This document shows, one piece after another, positions 50,582 through 58,480 of a stretch of DNA of 64,000 nucleotides. Source of the stretch: Chryseobacterium rhizoplanae (GTDB taxonomy: Bacteria > Bacteroidota > Bacteroidia > Flavobacteriales > Weeksellaceae); contig NZ_FXTC01000001.1 of NCBI RefSeq assembly GCF_900182655.1, positions 186,001 through 250,000 on the forward strand, in the 5' to 3' direction. The first letter of the stretch is position 1. Each line of letters starts with the position of its first letter. Both the position numbers and the translations under genes were made by a program. The notes below the pieces were generated by a model, which did not search any database, had not been told where the DNA came from, and saw only the letters and a list, made by a program, of their open reading frames with translations.

Positions 50582-53287
50582 TTAATGGTATTCAACTTCA
50601 TTTGTAATCTCTTTTTTAGTTTTTTCGGGAATGTTTATGGTGAAAGTTACACCCAGTCCACTGTTTTCAGCTTTTATACTTCCTCCGTGTGCCTGGACTA
50701 TTTTTTTTGAAATGGCGAGTCCCAGTCCGCTTCCTGTCGGCTTTATAATGTTTTGGTTTTTAGATTGATAAAACTTGTCAAAAATCATTTCAAGATCTTC
50801 TTCCGGAATATGTTTGCCGGTATTGAAAATACTGATGGTAAGCTGTTGGTCTTTTTCAAATAATTTGGTCTGGATGGTTCCCTGTTCATCTGTAAATTTT
50901 AAAGCATTGCCCCATATATTCTGAAACAGCTGAATCATTCTCGCTTCGTCATATTCAAATATAAACTGATTCAGAAGATTAACTTCACTTAAATGAATAT
51001 TTTTTTGTTGTATCAGATGAAGAAGCGGATTTAATGCTTTTTTATACGTTTCAATAATATTATTTTCCTGAATGTGTAGAGAGATTTCGCCATGCTGTAG
51101 TTTGTCCAGATACAAAATATCATTGATGATTTCACTTAATCTGTCAGATTCTGTAATGATGTTGTTTAAAAATTCCTGTTTGATATCGAGAGGAATATCA
51201 TCATCGTCAGCCAGGATTTCTCCTGCAGAACGGATAGCGGTGATTGGAGTTCTCAGTTCATGGGCAACAGAGTCCAGGAAGTCATCTTTTTGGCGGTCTT
51301 TGATAATCAGGCTTTCATTGGCGGTTCGCAGATCATCAGAAAGTTTTTGCAGTTCTTCAGACTGTTCGGTAAGCTTTTTATTTAAGCTGATGTTTTCTTT
51401 GGATTCTTCGAGGATATTTAAAACCTCTTTTAAAGATATTTTATCTTCTTTGGTAACGCCTTCAATTAATATTTTTGCCGAAGCCGTACCAATTCTTCCA
51501 GCCAAAAGATTTTCTGAAAATTTTATAAATCTTGAGTCGGCGGTTTCCGTGTTGGAATCAATATTATATTTTAAATTAAAAATACGGAGTGCCTGCTCTG
51601 TCTTATTTTTACCTAAAAAACGTTCAAGAATATTCTGAATATCCGAAATATAAGCTGTTCCACGCCAGATAAAAGCATTTTCATGATTTTGAATGTATTT
51701 GTCAATATCTACATACAATTCAGCAAAGTTTCTTTCACGGTAATTCCCTTTGGAACTTACGGAAACAATGGTAAACAGGCTTGTATTGACCAGTATTGAC
51801 CAGAAGAAAATCTGTGGAATTCTTCCAAGATAAGGAATGGTGAAAAATCCGAAAGCATCATATAGGTCTCTCAGTGCCCCTTTGAACTCCTGGTTATATG
51901 AAAAATAGTATTGTGGAATAATCAATCCGAAATAACAGATCACCAATCCTGCTATAAGCCCTGTAACAGCGCCTTTGTAACTTCCTCTTCTCCAGAATAA
52001 AGCTCCGAAAAAGGCAGGTGCCAGCTGTGCAATAATAACAAATGAGATCAATCCTACAGAATCCAGGGATGTTTTCAGAATGAAATATTTATAAAAGACA
52101 AAAGCCATAATGATCAGTCCGAAAATGCTGATTTTCCTGATATTGGTAATGATTCTTGTGTTTTGTTCCTCACTTTCGGATTTTAGTTTTCCAAGCAGTC
52201 CATAGGGAATGATGAGGTTATTGGAAAGCATAATGGATAAGGTTATGGCGGAAATAATGATCATGGAAATACATGAGCTCAATCCTCCCAGAAAAACAAG
52301 TACAGTGATCAAAGTATTATCAAAATTCTGCGGAATCAGAATAGAATAGAACTCCGGGTTTACATTCTGGCCATCAAAAATCAGCCTTCCACCCCAGGCA
52401 ATCGGGAAAATAAATACAGTGAAGATTAAAAGATAAAGAGGGAAGAACCAGATCGCTGTTTTAATATGTTTTTCCTGTCTGTTTTCGACAATAGCGGTGT
52501 GGAACTGCCTTGGCAAAATACAGATTGCTGTTGCGGAAATCATACATAAAATCATCCAGTTCATAGCGCCTTCAATGCCATTGAATGTATTTTTTTCTTT
52601 AAAATCTTTAAACTTACTGGCTTTCTCATAAATATCCGAAAATCCGTCAAAGGCAAAATAAATAACGAAAAGCCCGAGAATGATAATGAAGAATAGTTTT
52701 AAAAAGCTTTCCAGAGCAATAGCTGAGATAATTCCCAGACGTTTTTCCGAAGCATCCACATATCGTGTTCCGTAATAAGATGAAAATAAGGCGATTAAAA
52801 CTACTACAAAAGTAGCGTTATCAGTCATAATATCTTTCGACATCGGCGTTTCAGTTACCAAATGAAAGGTTTCAGAAATGGCTTTGATCTGCAACCCGAT
52901 GTAAGGTACAACTGCCAGAAGACAGACTACCGTGATAATGGCACTCAGACTTCTGCTGTTCCCATATCTCAGTGAAATAAAATCGGCAAGACTGCTTATC
53001 TTATTGACTCTTGAAATTCTTACAATCCGTGTGTTGATGTAGATCCAGGCCGGAATAATCATAATAGGACCAATGTAAATCGGGAGATAGTTTAATCCGC
53101 TTGTAGCTGCAACGCCAATGCTTCCATAATACGTCCAGGCAGTACAGTATACCGCAAGAGACAGTGCATAGATGTAAGGATTGTTGATCCACAGCTTACT
53201 CTTTTTCTTCTCTGCCAGGTGGGCAACTAAGAAAAGAAGTGCCAGGTAGAACAGGACTACAAAAAATAATGCGAAACTACTCATCAT
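50582..53287 (-). CDS. sodium/solute symporter-type sensor histidine kinase (CrbS/CbrA-like)
   Basis: A 901-residue fusion. Residues ~1-510 form an SSS-family transporter of about 13 helices. Residues ~520-575 (WRGTAYISDIQNILERFLGK) look like a STAC domain, followed by ENLLAGRIGTASAKILI (~592-608), a short coiled coil (~635-665), HisKA with phospho-His676 (AHELRTP) and an HATPase domain with GSGLGLAISKK. The build matches CrbS and CbrA, kinases tied to acetate or amino acid signals in proteobacteria, but no PAS domain is evident. It overlaps the preceding small membrane protein gene. Confidence 0.95.
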   Translation of the reverse strand: MMSSFALFFVVLFYLALLFLVAHLAEKKKSKLWINNPYIYALSLAVYCTAWTYYGSIGVAATSGLNYLPIYIGPIMIIPAWIYINTRIVRISRVNKISSLADFISLRYGNSRSLSAIITVVCLLAVVPYIGLQIKAISETFHLVTETPMSKDIMTDNATFVVVLIALFSSYYGTRYVDASEKRLGIISAIALESFLKLFFIIILGLFVIYFAFDGFSDIYEKASKFKDFKEKNTFNGIEGAMNWMILCMISATAICILPRQFHTAIVENRQEKHIKTAIWFFPLYLLIFTVFIFPIAWGGRLIFDGQNVNPEFYSILIPQNFDNTLITVLVFLGGLSSCISMIIISAITLSIMLSNNLIIPYGLLGKLKSESEEQNTRIITNIRKISIFGLIIMAFVFYKYFILKTSLDSVGLISFVIIAQLAPAFFGALFWRRGSYKGAVTGLIAGLVICYFGLIIPQYYFSYNQEFKGALRDLYDAFGFFTIPYLGRIPQIFFWSILVNTSLFTIVSVSSKGNYRERNFAELYVDIDKYIQNHENAFIWRGTAYISDIQNILERFLGKNKTEQALRIFNLKYNIDSNTETADSRFIKFSENLLAGRIGTASAKILIEGVTKEDKISLKEVLNILEESKENISLNKKLTEQSEELQKLSDDLRTANESLIIKDRQKDDFLDSVAHELRTPITAIRSAGEILADDDDIPLDIKQEFLNNIITESDRLSEIINDILYLDKLQHGEISLHIQENNIIETYKKALNPLLHLIQQKNIHLSEVNLLNQFIFEYDEARMIQLFQNIWGNALKFTDEQGTIQTKLFEKDQQLTISIFNTGKHIPEEDLEMIFDKFYQSKNQNIIKPTGSGLGLAISKKIVQAHGGSIKAENSGLGVTFTINIPEKTKKEITNEVEYH

Positions 53288-53471
53288 GTCTTTTTACAAT
53301 TACAAAAGAAATCACAATGGAAATCATCCAGACCACGAACAGGTAGATAAGGATCATTGGATAGCCTAAAACCTCCCTTTCACTGTTGAAAAGCAATGAA
53401 ATAGGAATGCTGAAAGCGATCATAAGCCCCACGCTCAGTATGATAAGTTTTTGCTCGTGTCTCTTTTTCAT
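53277..53471 (-). CDS. small two-helix membrane protein before the symporter kinase
   Basis: A 64-residue protein with two hydrophobic helices (~10-28 and ~37-58) and basic ends (MKKRHEQK, VKRHDE). Its stop overlaps the kinase start, so the pair is translationally coupled. Small two-helix partners precede several SSS transporters (for example YjcH with the acetate permease ActP), and this may be an analogous subunit. Sequence identity to those families cannot be judged by eye. Confidence 0.7.
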   Translation of the reverse strand: MKKRHEQKLIILSVGLMIAFSIPISLLFNSEREVLGYPMILIYLFVVWMISIVISFVIVKRHDE

Positions 53472-53485
53472 AAATGATTATTGAT

Positions 53486-53522
53486 AAAAGATAATTGATG
53501 GATAGCACATCCATCAATTATC
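53486..53522 (-). terminator. strong hairpin, terminator before the kinase operon
   Basis: A 14-bp perfect stem (GATAATTGATGGAT / ATCCATCAATTATC, loop of 5) on the minus strand followed by TTTTATC. It sits after the 75-residue protein gene and 15 bases before the next start, so it separates the MFS unit from the kinase unit or limits read-through. Confidence 0.75.
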
Positions 53523-53532
53523 AGTTTTGTTT

Positions 53533-53760
53533 TTAAATTTTATCGTCAGAATATTCTCCTTTCAGGGCGTAATAGCCGAAAATTGCCATTCCGCCTGAAA
53601 TAATCGGCATCAGTACAAAAAGGATAATGATGCCGAAAACCAGATCTTCCTGCTTCCCGGATGTAATTTTTGGGATTCCCAATACCGTAATTCCGAAATA
53701 CCCCACAATCACCGCGATTGCGATCCAGAGAATACCTAATATTTTTTTTAGTCCGCTCAT
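53533..53760 (-). CDS. small two-helix membrane protein after the MHS transporter
   Basis: A 75-residue protein with two hydrophobic helices (~6-27 and ~42-66) and the end YYALKGEYSDDKI. Small proteins of this look accompany MHS-type transporters in Bacteroidetes (possibly the DUF6814 family, from memory). It starts 43 bases after the transporter stop. Possibly a transporter subunit or stability factor. Confidence 0.68.
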   Translation of the reverse strand: MSGLKKILGILWIAIAVIVGYFGITVLGIPKITSGKQEDLVFGIIILFVLMPIISGGMAIFGYYALKGEYSDDKI

Positions 53761-53803
53761 TTTAGTAGTTTTAAAATTAATAAAAATTTGAATGATTCAG
53801 TAC

Positions 53804-55384
53804 TTAATCGTGAAGATTATTGTTCTTATTTTTAAGATAAAACAATCCGATGATCAGACATACTGTAGCGACTCCAATCGGGTACCAGAGTCCCTCAAGA
53901 TACCATGTCGCATGTCCTGCTTCTTTCCCGGTAGTGACCAGATAAGTTGCTACTGCAGGAAGAAGTCCTCCAAAGACCCCGTTTCCGATGTGATAAGGCA
54001 GAGACATTGATGTATAACGGATTCTCACAGGGAACATTTCTACAAGAAAGGCGGCAATAGGTCCGTACACCATGGTTACAAATATTACCTGGATAAATAC
54101 AAGGAAGACCAGGTACCATTTGGTGTCATCACTCAGTTTTACAGAAGTGGAGATTTTTGGTTCTTCCGCTTTTCCGTCTTTTATAACAGGTCCTGCAGGC
54201 GACCAGTGAATAATGCTGTCTTTTTTGATCAGAGTGCCGTCTGTGTAAAGAGTTTCTTTATGGAAAGTAACCAGGCTGTCTGTAGCAATATCACTGTGGA
54301 TTTTGGCCGTTCTTTTTTCTGTGATTCCATTGGCGGCAATGGTTTTACTTTCAAGATTTACACTCTTGAACATACTGTCGTAAATGGGTCTGTAAGCTAA
54401 AATAGCGACCAGCATTCCGGTCATCATTACTGCTTTTCTTCCGATTTTATCAGACAGCCATCCGAAGAAAACAAAGAAGGGTGTTCCTAAAAATAATGCA
54501 GTAGCCATGAGTGAATCCACCTGTGCGGATTCTACATTCATTACCTTTTGAAGGAAACTCATCGCATAGAACTGGCCTGTATACCAAATTACGCCTTGTC
54601 CCATTGCCGCTCCGAATAAAGCCAATAATACAAACTTGAAATTGTATCTGTTCCCGAAACTCTCTTTCAAAGGGTTTTTAGACGTTTTTCCCTCACTTTT
54701 AGCCTTAGCAAAAAGCGGAGATTCTTTCATGTTCTTTCTGATGACATAAGAAACGGCAACCATCAGAATCGAGATCCAGAAAGGAACTCTCCATCCCCAG
54801 TTGTCAAACTCTTCTGCCGAAAGGGTTGATTTTGTAATGAGAATAACAATCAGTGAAATGAAAAGTCCAGCCGTTGCAGTAGTCTGAATCCATGAAGTCC
54901 AGTAACCTCTTCGGTGAGGCTGGGCATATTCTGCAACATAAGTAGCGGCACCTCCGTATTCACCACCAAGGGCAAGTCCCTGAAGCAATCTTAAAATTAA
55001 AACTAAAACCGGCGCCATAAATCCAATCGTTTTATAACTTGGAATACAGCCGATCAGGAAAGTTGAAAATCCCATGATCAGTAAAGTAACAAGAAAAGTA
55101 TATTTTCTTCCGATGATATCACCCAGTCTTCCGAAAAATAAAGCTCCGAAAGGTCTTACTACAAATCCGGCAGCAAAAGTTGCCAGGGTAGATAAAAATG
55201 CAGCGGTAGGGTTATCTGCGGGGAAAAATTTAGTAGCTAAAACAATGGCTAAACTTCCGAAGATATAGAAGTCATACCATTCTATCAAGGTACCGAGTGA
55301 AGAGGCAGTGATCACACTCCATATCGTGCGGTTTTTCTGCCTGTCGGTCATATTTTCGTAGCTTTCGTGATGATTTTCGCTCAT
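53804..55384 (-). CDS. MHS-family MFS transporter with a large loop insert
   Basis: A 526-residue transporter of the metabolite:proton symporter type, related to shikimate, proline/betaine and alpha-ketoglutarate carriers. The start has GTLIEWYDFYIFG, and GRLGDIIGRKY is motif A. Between residues ~335 and ~421 it carries an ~85-residue polar insert (Thr/Lys/Asp-rich, TYTDGT-like) that standard members lack; the helices on either side are intact. It is probably the carboxylate importer of the block, upstream of the kinase genes. Confidence 0.9.
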   Translation of the reverse strand: MSENHHESYENMTDRQKNRTIWSVITASSLGTLIEWYDFYIFGSLAIVLATKFFPADNPTAAFLSTLATFAAGFVVRPFGALFFGRLGDIIGRKYTFLVTLLIMGFSTFLIGCIPSYKTIGFMAPVLVLILRLLQGLALGGEYGGAATYVAEYAQPHRRGYWTSWIQTTATAGLFISLIVILITKSTLSAEEFDNWGWRVPFWISILMVAVSYVIRKNMKESPLFAKAKSEGKTSKNPLKESFGNRYNFKFVLLALFGAAMGQGVIWYTGQFYAMSFLQKVMNVESAQVDSLMATALFLGTPFFVFFGWLSDKIGRKAVMMTGMLVAILAYRPIYDSMFKSVNLESKTIAANGITEKRTAKIHSDIATDSLVTFHKETLYTDGTLIKKDSIIHWSPAGPVIKDGKAEEPKISTSVKLSDDTKWYLVFLVFIQVIFVTMVYGPIAAFLVEMFPVRIRYTSMSLPYHIGNGVFGGLLPAVATYLVTTGKEAGHATWYLEGLWYPIGVATVCLIIGLFYLKNKNNNLHD

Positions 55385-55435
55385 ATTGATTAGTTTTTGA
55401 TGTTAATGGAATAGGATTTTACATTGAATTTTTTT

Positions 55436-55568
55436 AAACCATTAAGGACTTTTAAGGGGGTAAGAATAATTAAGATTATATCTAAGACTATTTTATTCAG
55501 CGGTATTCCTTTTATCCATCTTTGATGGAGCTTAACTTATCTTAGATACTTTACTGTTCTTAATGGTT
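55436..55568. repeat. palindromic repeat family A, copy 3
   Basis: 133 bp, ends AAACCATTAAG / CTTAATGGTT, inner CCATCTTTGATGG near the right end; same orientation as copy 2. It lies between the MFS gene and the porin-like gene. Confidence 0.75.
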
Positions 55569-55574
55569 CAAATT

Positions 55575-56954
55575 TTAAAGATAGATTTGAAATTGCACAA
55601 TAAATTCCCCTTTTGAAGAAGGGCTTTCGGTAGGACTTGTATAAACAGGTCGTGTTGAATATTGTGTTGTAATTTTTGCATGATGTCCGTCTATGAACCA
55701 ATTGGCTCCCACATCAAACTGAGAGGAAGATTTATCGAAAGCCTCAAAGCTTTTATGAGTATACGCTGCAAAAGGCTGTATTCTGATTTTGGGTTTTTCT
55801 GCCTGGCTTGGTAATAGTAAGCCAGCCTGTGCGTAGATAATATTACCTGTCCCGATGGTCGGTTGCAGGTTTCCTGGTCCTGCGATGGCTTTATTTCCGA
55901 TAAAATTAGGATCTGAAGCCGCAATATTCATGGTTCCCAGATTTCTTACATAGTTAGGACCAAAATTGTAGTTATAATATCCGGCATACGCGGAAACGGC
56001 CATTTTGTTTTTCGCTTCTCCCAAAGGAATATCTGCAAAAGCATCCACGGCAAAAAGAGTAATGTCGTGCTTTTCAATGTTGGAGTTTACGGAAGTTCTT
56101 GTTCCATCTGCCTGATGATAGAACCCGGCTCCTACATTGAAGACTTTCTTTGTTCCCAGATAAGATCCCACTTTGTATGGAAGTGTATTCGACTCCTCAT
56201 CAAGGAACTGATATTCCACATACCCTGCTTTTGAAAAACTGGGATTTCCGTTGTTGTCTACCGCAACAGCTTTTGATGGATCTGTTACATTTACTGGAAC
56301 AAGATCTGTGGCGAAAGGTTTATTTAAACTGAAACGGTATTCCAGTTTTCCGTATTTACCTTTTGCAAACATTCCCAGCTGTCTTGCGAATTGGTCAGAG
56401 TTGTCAATTAGTGGCCATGAAAAAACGGGAGAATCTAAGGTGAGGAAATTGAGTGTAGAAGCCATCGTCATACGGGAAAGTCCCATGTAGTAATGAAGAC
56501 CTGCGCCTAAAGATAAACTGAATTTTCCCGCTTCTCCAGGTAAAATAACTGCATATTCGTTCCAGGCATCATGGAAAAATAACTGGGTTTTCTTTCCGTT
56601 TCCATAACCTCCTGTGCCTGATGTGCCTGTAGCTCCTCCATTGATGAAGGTCTGATTGTTGATCCCAAAATGAAGGAGAATCATGTATCTTTTAGAGACC
56701 TGTGCATATGCTAAAGCACGTAATCGTCTGTTTCCTATGCTCCAGGAGTTGTCTGTAGGCTCGCCACCTACCATACTTCCGGGATTCATAGAGGTATTTC
56801 TCAGCCAAAGCTGGTCCCATAAAATAAAACGGACGAATTTATCCCCATCCGGGTTGAGGTTTATTTTTAGGCCATTGCCGTAATCAGGAGAACCTTGAGA
56901 GTACACAGAACCGCTGATTAAAGCTACTCCAATAAATGTAAGTAATTTCTTCAT
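55575..56954 (-). CDS. outer membrane porin-like beta-barrel protein
   Basis: A 459-residue protein with a signal peptide (ends VYSQ, ~19). The rest is alternating hydrophobic/polar strands with Tyr/Phe girdle patterns and it ends EFIVQFQIYL, a terminal aromatic/aliphatic beta strand expected for an outer membrane barrel. Length fits 16-18-stranded porins; a phosphate-selective porin O/P-like fold is possible. Its position at the head of the carboxylate block suggests entry of the substrate across the outer membrane. Confidence 0.75.
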   Translation of the reverse strand: MKKLLTFIGVALISGSVYSQGSPDYGNGLKINLNPDGDKFVRFILWDQLWLRNTSMNPGSMVGGEPTDNSWSIGNRRLRALAYAQVSKRYMILLHFGINNQTFINGGATGTSGTGGYGNGKKTQLFFHDAWNEYAVILPGEAGKFSLSLGAGLHYYMGLSRMTMASTLNFLTLDSPVFSWPLIDNSDQFARQLGMFAKGKYGKLEYRFSLNKPFATDLVPVNVTDPSKAVAVDNNGNPSFSKAGYVEYQFLDEESNTLPYKVGSYLGTKKVFNVGAGFYHQADGTRTSVNSNIEKHDITLFAVDAFADIPLGEAKNKMAVSAYAGYYNYNFGPNYVRNLGTMNIAASDPNFIGNKAIAGPGNLQPTIGTGNIIYAQAGLLLPSQAEKPKIRIQPFAAYTHKSFEAFDKSSSQFDVGANWFIDGHHAKITTQYSTRPVYTSPTESPSSKGEFIVQFQIYL

Positions 56955-57151
56955 AAATTATCAATTTTTGGCGTTGTTTTTTGTGAATGCCAAATTGTAA
57001 TTAATAATTTGTTTATGAAAATTTAATATATATTAGTGGTAATAGTATAGTCATGGAGTGTTTAATGTCATACGTTTCGGGTTTCGAGATCCGGGGTTTT
57101 AATCTAATCGGTTTTTAAGTATTTGATATTTAGAGATATAATTAAATGTGG

Positions 57152-57218
57152 TGGCTTGTACCTCGTAACTCGCATCCCGTAACTCGAATCTCGTAACTCG
57201 CACCTCGCATCCCGCACT
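57152..57218. repeat. imperfect tandem repeat of CTCG/CCCG words
   Basis: A 67-bp stretch of alternating short units such as CTCGTAACTCGCATCCCG, CTCGAATCTCGTAACTCGCA and CTCGCATCCCGCAC. It is richer in C+G than its surroundings. It ends where the InsA-like gene's stop begins (57217), so it may also overlap its terminator region. Confidence 0.6.
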
Positions 57219-57633
57219 ATTTCTTAAACCTTTCCCACTTGATCAGCATATACTTGTCAGCAAACTGAGTAATGATAATTCCTGAGTTTTTAATGTTTTC
57301 TTCCTGTGCAATATAATCAATCAATTCATTTTGTTTCAGTATCCTATAAACAGGATGAAATTCAGAATGTGGAGGTCTTGTGATGTTGTATTTTTTAATC
57401 CAGGAACTTATGGTAACATGTGAAACTCCGATAATTCTTTCGATTTCACGGTAGCTTAAGCCTTCCAGATACAGTTGAAGCGCTTTGGTGACATAATAAT
57501 CATCAATCTGTTTTCCCAGTTTTTTAACGGTGAAATAATAGTTGCAGTCTTTGCAGTGGAAGCGTTGCTTTTCATTGATAATGCCACTTTTTACTACCTT
57601 GGTACTGTTGCATTTAGGACAGATATTTTCCAT
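57217..57633 (-). CDS. zinc-ribbon/HTH protein related to IS1 InsA
   Basis: A 138-residue protein. Residues 1-35 form a Cys4 zinc ribbon (Cys5, Cys8, Cys27, Cys30; CPKCNSTKVVKSG and HCKDC), followed by a helix-turn-helix (~45-85, LYLEGLSYREIERIIGVSHV) as in the InsA subunit of IS1. The rest (~95-138) has no DDE catalytic core, and no terminal repeats of an IS flank it. It could be a tamed transposase fragment serving as a DNA-binding regulator. It is divergent from the arginine operon. Confidence 0.8.
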   Translation of the reverse strand: MENICPKCNSTKVVKSGIINEKQRFHCKDCNYYFTVKKLGKQIDDYYVTKALQLYLEGLSYREIERIIGVSHVTISSWIKKYNITRPPHSEFHPVYRILKQNELIDYIAQEENIKNSGIIITQFADKYMLIKWERFKK

Positions 57634-57645
57634 AGCTATATTATT

Positions 57646-57678
57646 TTAGCAAATATATAATAAATTAGCAAATGTATA
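57646..57678. promoter_or_regulatory. 19-bp-spaced direct repeats before the InsA-like gene
   Basis: TTAGCAAATATATA (57646-57659) and TTAGCAAATGTATA (57665-57678). On the minus strand each also contains a TAnnTTTG box (57650-57657 and 57669-57676), so they may be tandem promoters for the InsA-like gene, operator sites, or both. Confidence 0.45.
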
Positions 57679-57739
57679 TTTTCTAATAAAGATAATTTTA
57701 CCTGTTTAAAATTTTAAAACAAAAAAAATATCTTTTTTA

Positions 57740-57772
57740 TTTGGATTTAAAAGAAAATATATTTTAAATTTG
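57740..57772 (+). promoter_or_regulatory. arginine operon promoter
   Basis: TTTG (57740-57743), a 21-base spacer, TAAATTTG (57765-57772): a full match to TTTG-N19-21-TAnnTTTG. The GNAT start codon is 22 bases downstream. Confidence 0.6.
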
Positions 57773-57793
57773 CCAAAAAAATTAGATAAATAA

Positions 57794-58480
57794 ATGGAAA
57801 TAGAAATTTCCTCATGCGAACATCTCATGTATGTGAGTGAAATACAGCAGGAAATGTATGATTCTGCACAGCGCAGAGGAACGGGGATCGCAAAACGTTC
57901 CATAGAATATTTGAGTAAGAAGATTTCAGAAGGCAATGCTGTGGTTGCTACTGAAAACGGTGAGTGGGTAGGTTTCTGTTATATAGAGACCTGGTCGCAC
58001 GGAAAGTTTGTGGCCAATTCGGGATTGATTGTATCACCGAAGTTCAGGAACGGGGGCGTAGCAACTCAAATCAAACAGAAGGTTTTCCAATTATCTAGAG
58101 ATAAATATCCGGATGCGAAAGTATTCGGATTGACAACAGGTTTGGCAGTAATGAAAATCAACAGTGATTTAGGATATAAACCAGTGATCTATTCTGAACT
58201 GACTCAGGATGAGGAATTCTGGAACGGCTGCAAGAACTGTGTGAACTATGAAATTTTAATGATGAAGGAACGTAAGAACTGTCTGTGTACAGCCATGTTA
58301 TTTGTTCCTGAAAATATAGAAAAAAAAGAGGTTGCAAATGATCAGCCTGAAAATAAATATAATGGAGCGAGCCAAAATGATTTTGTGTATTCTGCACAAA
58401 ACTCTGCAAGCGAATTCCATGTGACCATTAATAAAAATAAAAAAAGTCCAGATGAAAAAGAAAGTCATCTTAGCGTTTAG
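57794..58480 (+). CDS. GNAT acetyltransferase, likely first enzyme of arginine synthesis
   Basis: A 228-residue protein. Residues ~40-185 form a GNAT domain, with acetyl-CoA site GLIVSPKFRNGGVA (77-90); the last ~45 are charged and probably disordered. As the first gene of an arg operon that lacks other acylglutamate synthases in view, it is the likely N-acetyl- or N-succinyl-glutamate synthase, as seen in other Bacteroidetes operons. Its 3' end overlaps argG by 29 bases. Confidence 0.82.
   Translation: MEIEISSCEHLMYVSEIQQEMYDSAQRRGTGIAKRSIEYLSKKISEGNAVVATENGEWVGFCYIETWSHGKFVANSGLIVSPKFRNGGVATQIKQKVFQLSRDKYPDAKVFGLTTGLAVMKINSDLGYKPVIYSELTQDEEFWNGCKNCVNYEILMMKERKNCLCTAMLFVPENIEKKEVANDQPENKYNGASQNDFVYSAQNSASEFHVTINKNKKSPDEKESHLSV

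Noticed and set aside
51072..51638. 188-codon frame antisense to the kinase
   Set aside because: Ser/Leu-rich shadow of the histidine kinase gene; no homology-like motif.
57152..57218. Possible CRISPR array
   Set aside because: Units are short and irregular with no fixed-length spacers, and no cas genes are in the window.
57217..57633. Complete IS1-like insertion sequence
   Set aside because: No DDE transposase frame, no terminal inverted repeats and no target duplication were found around the InsA-like gene.
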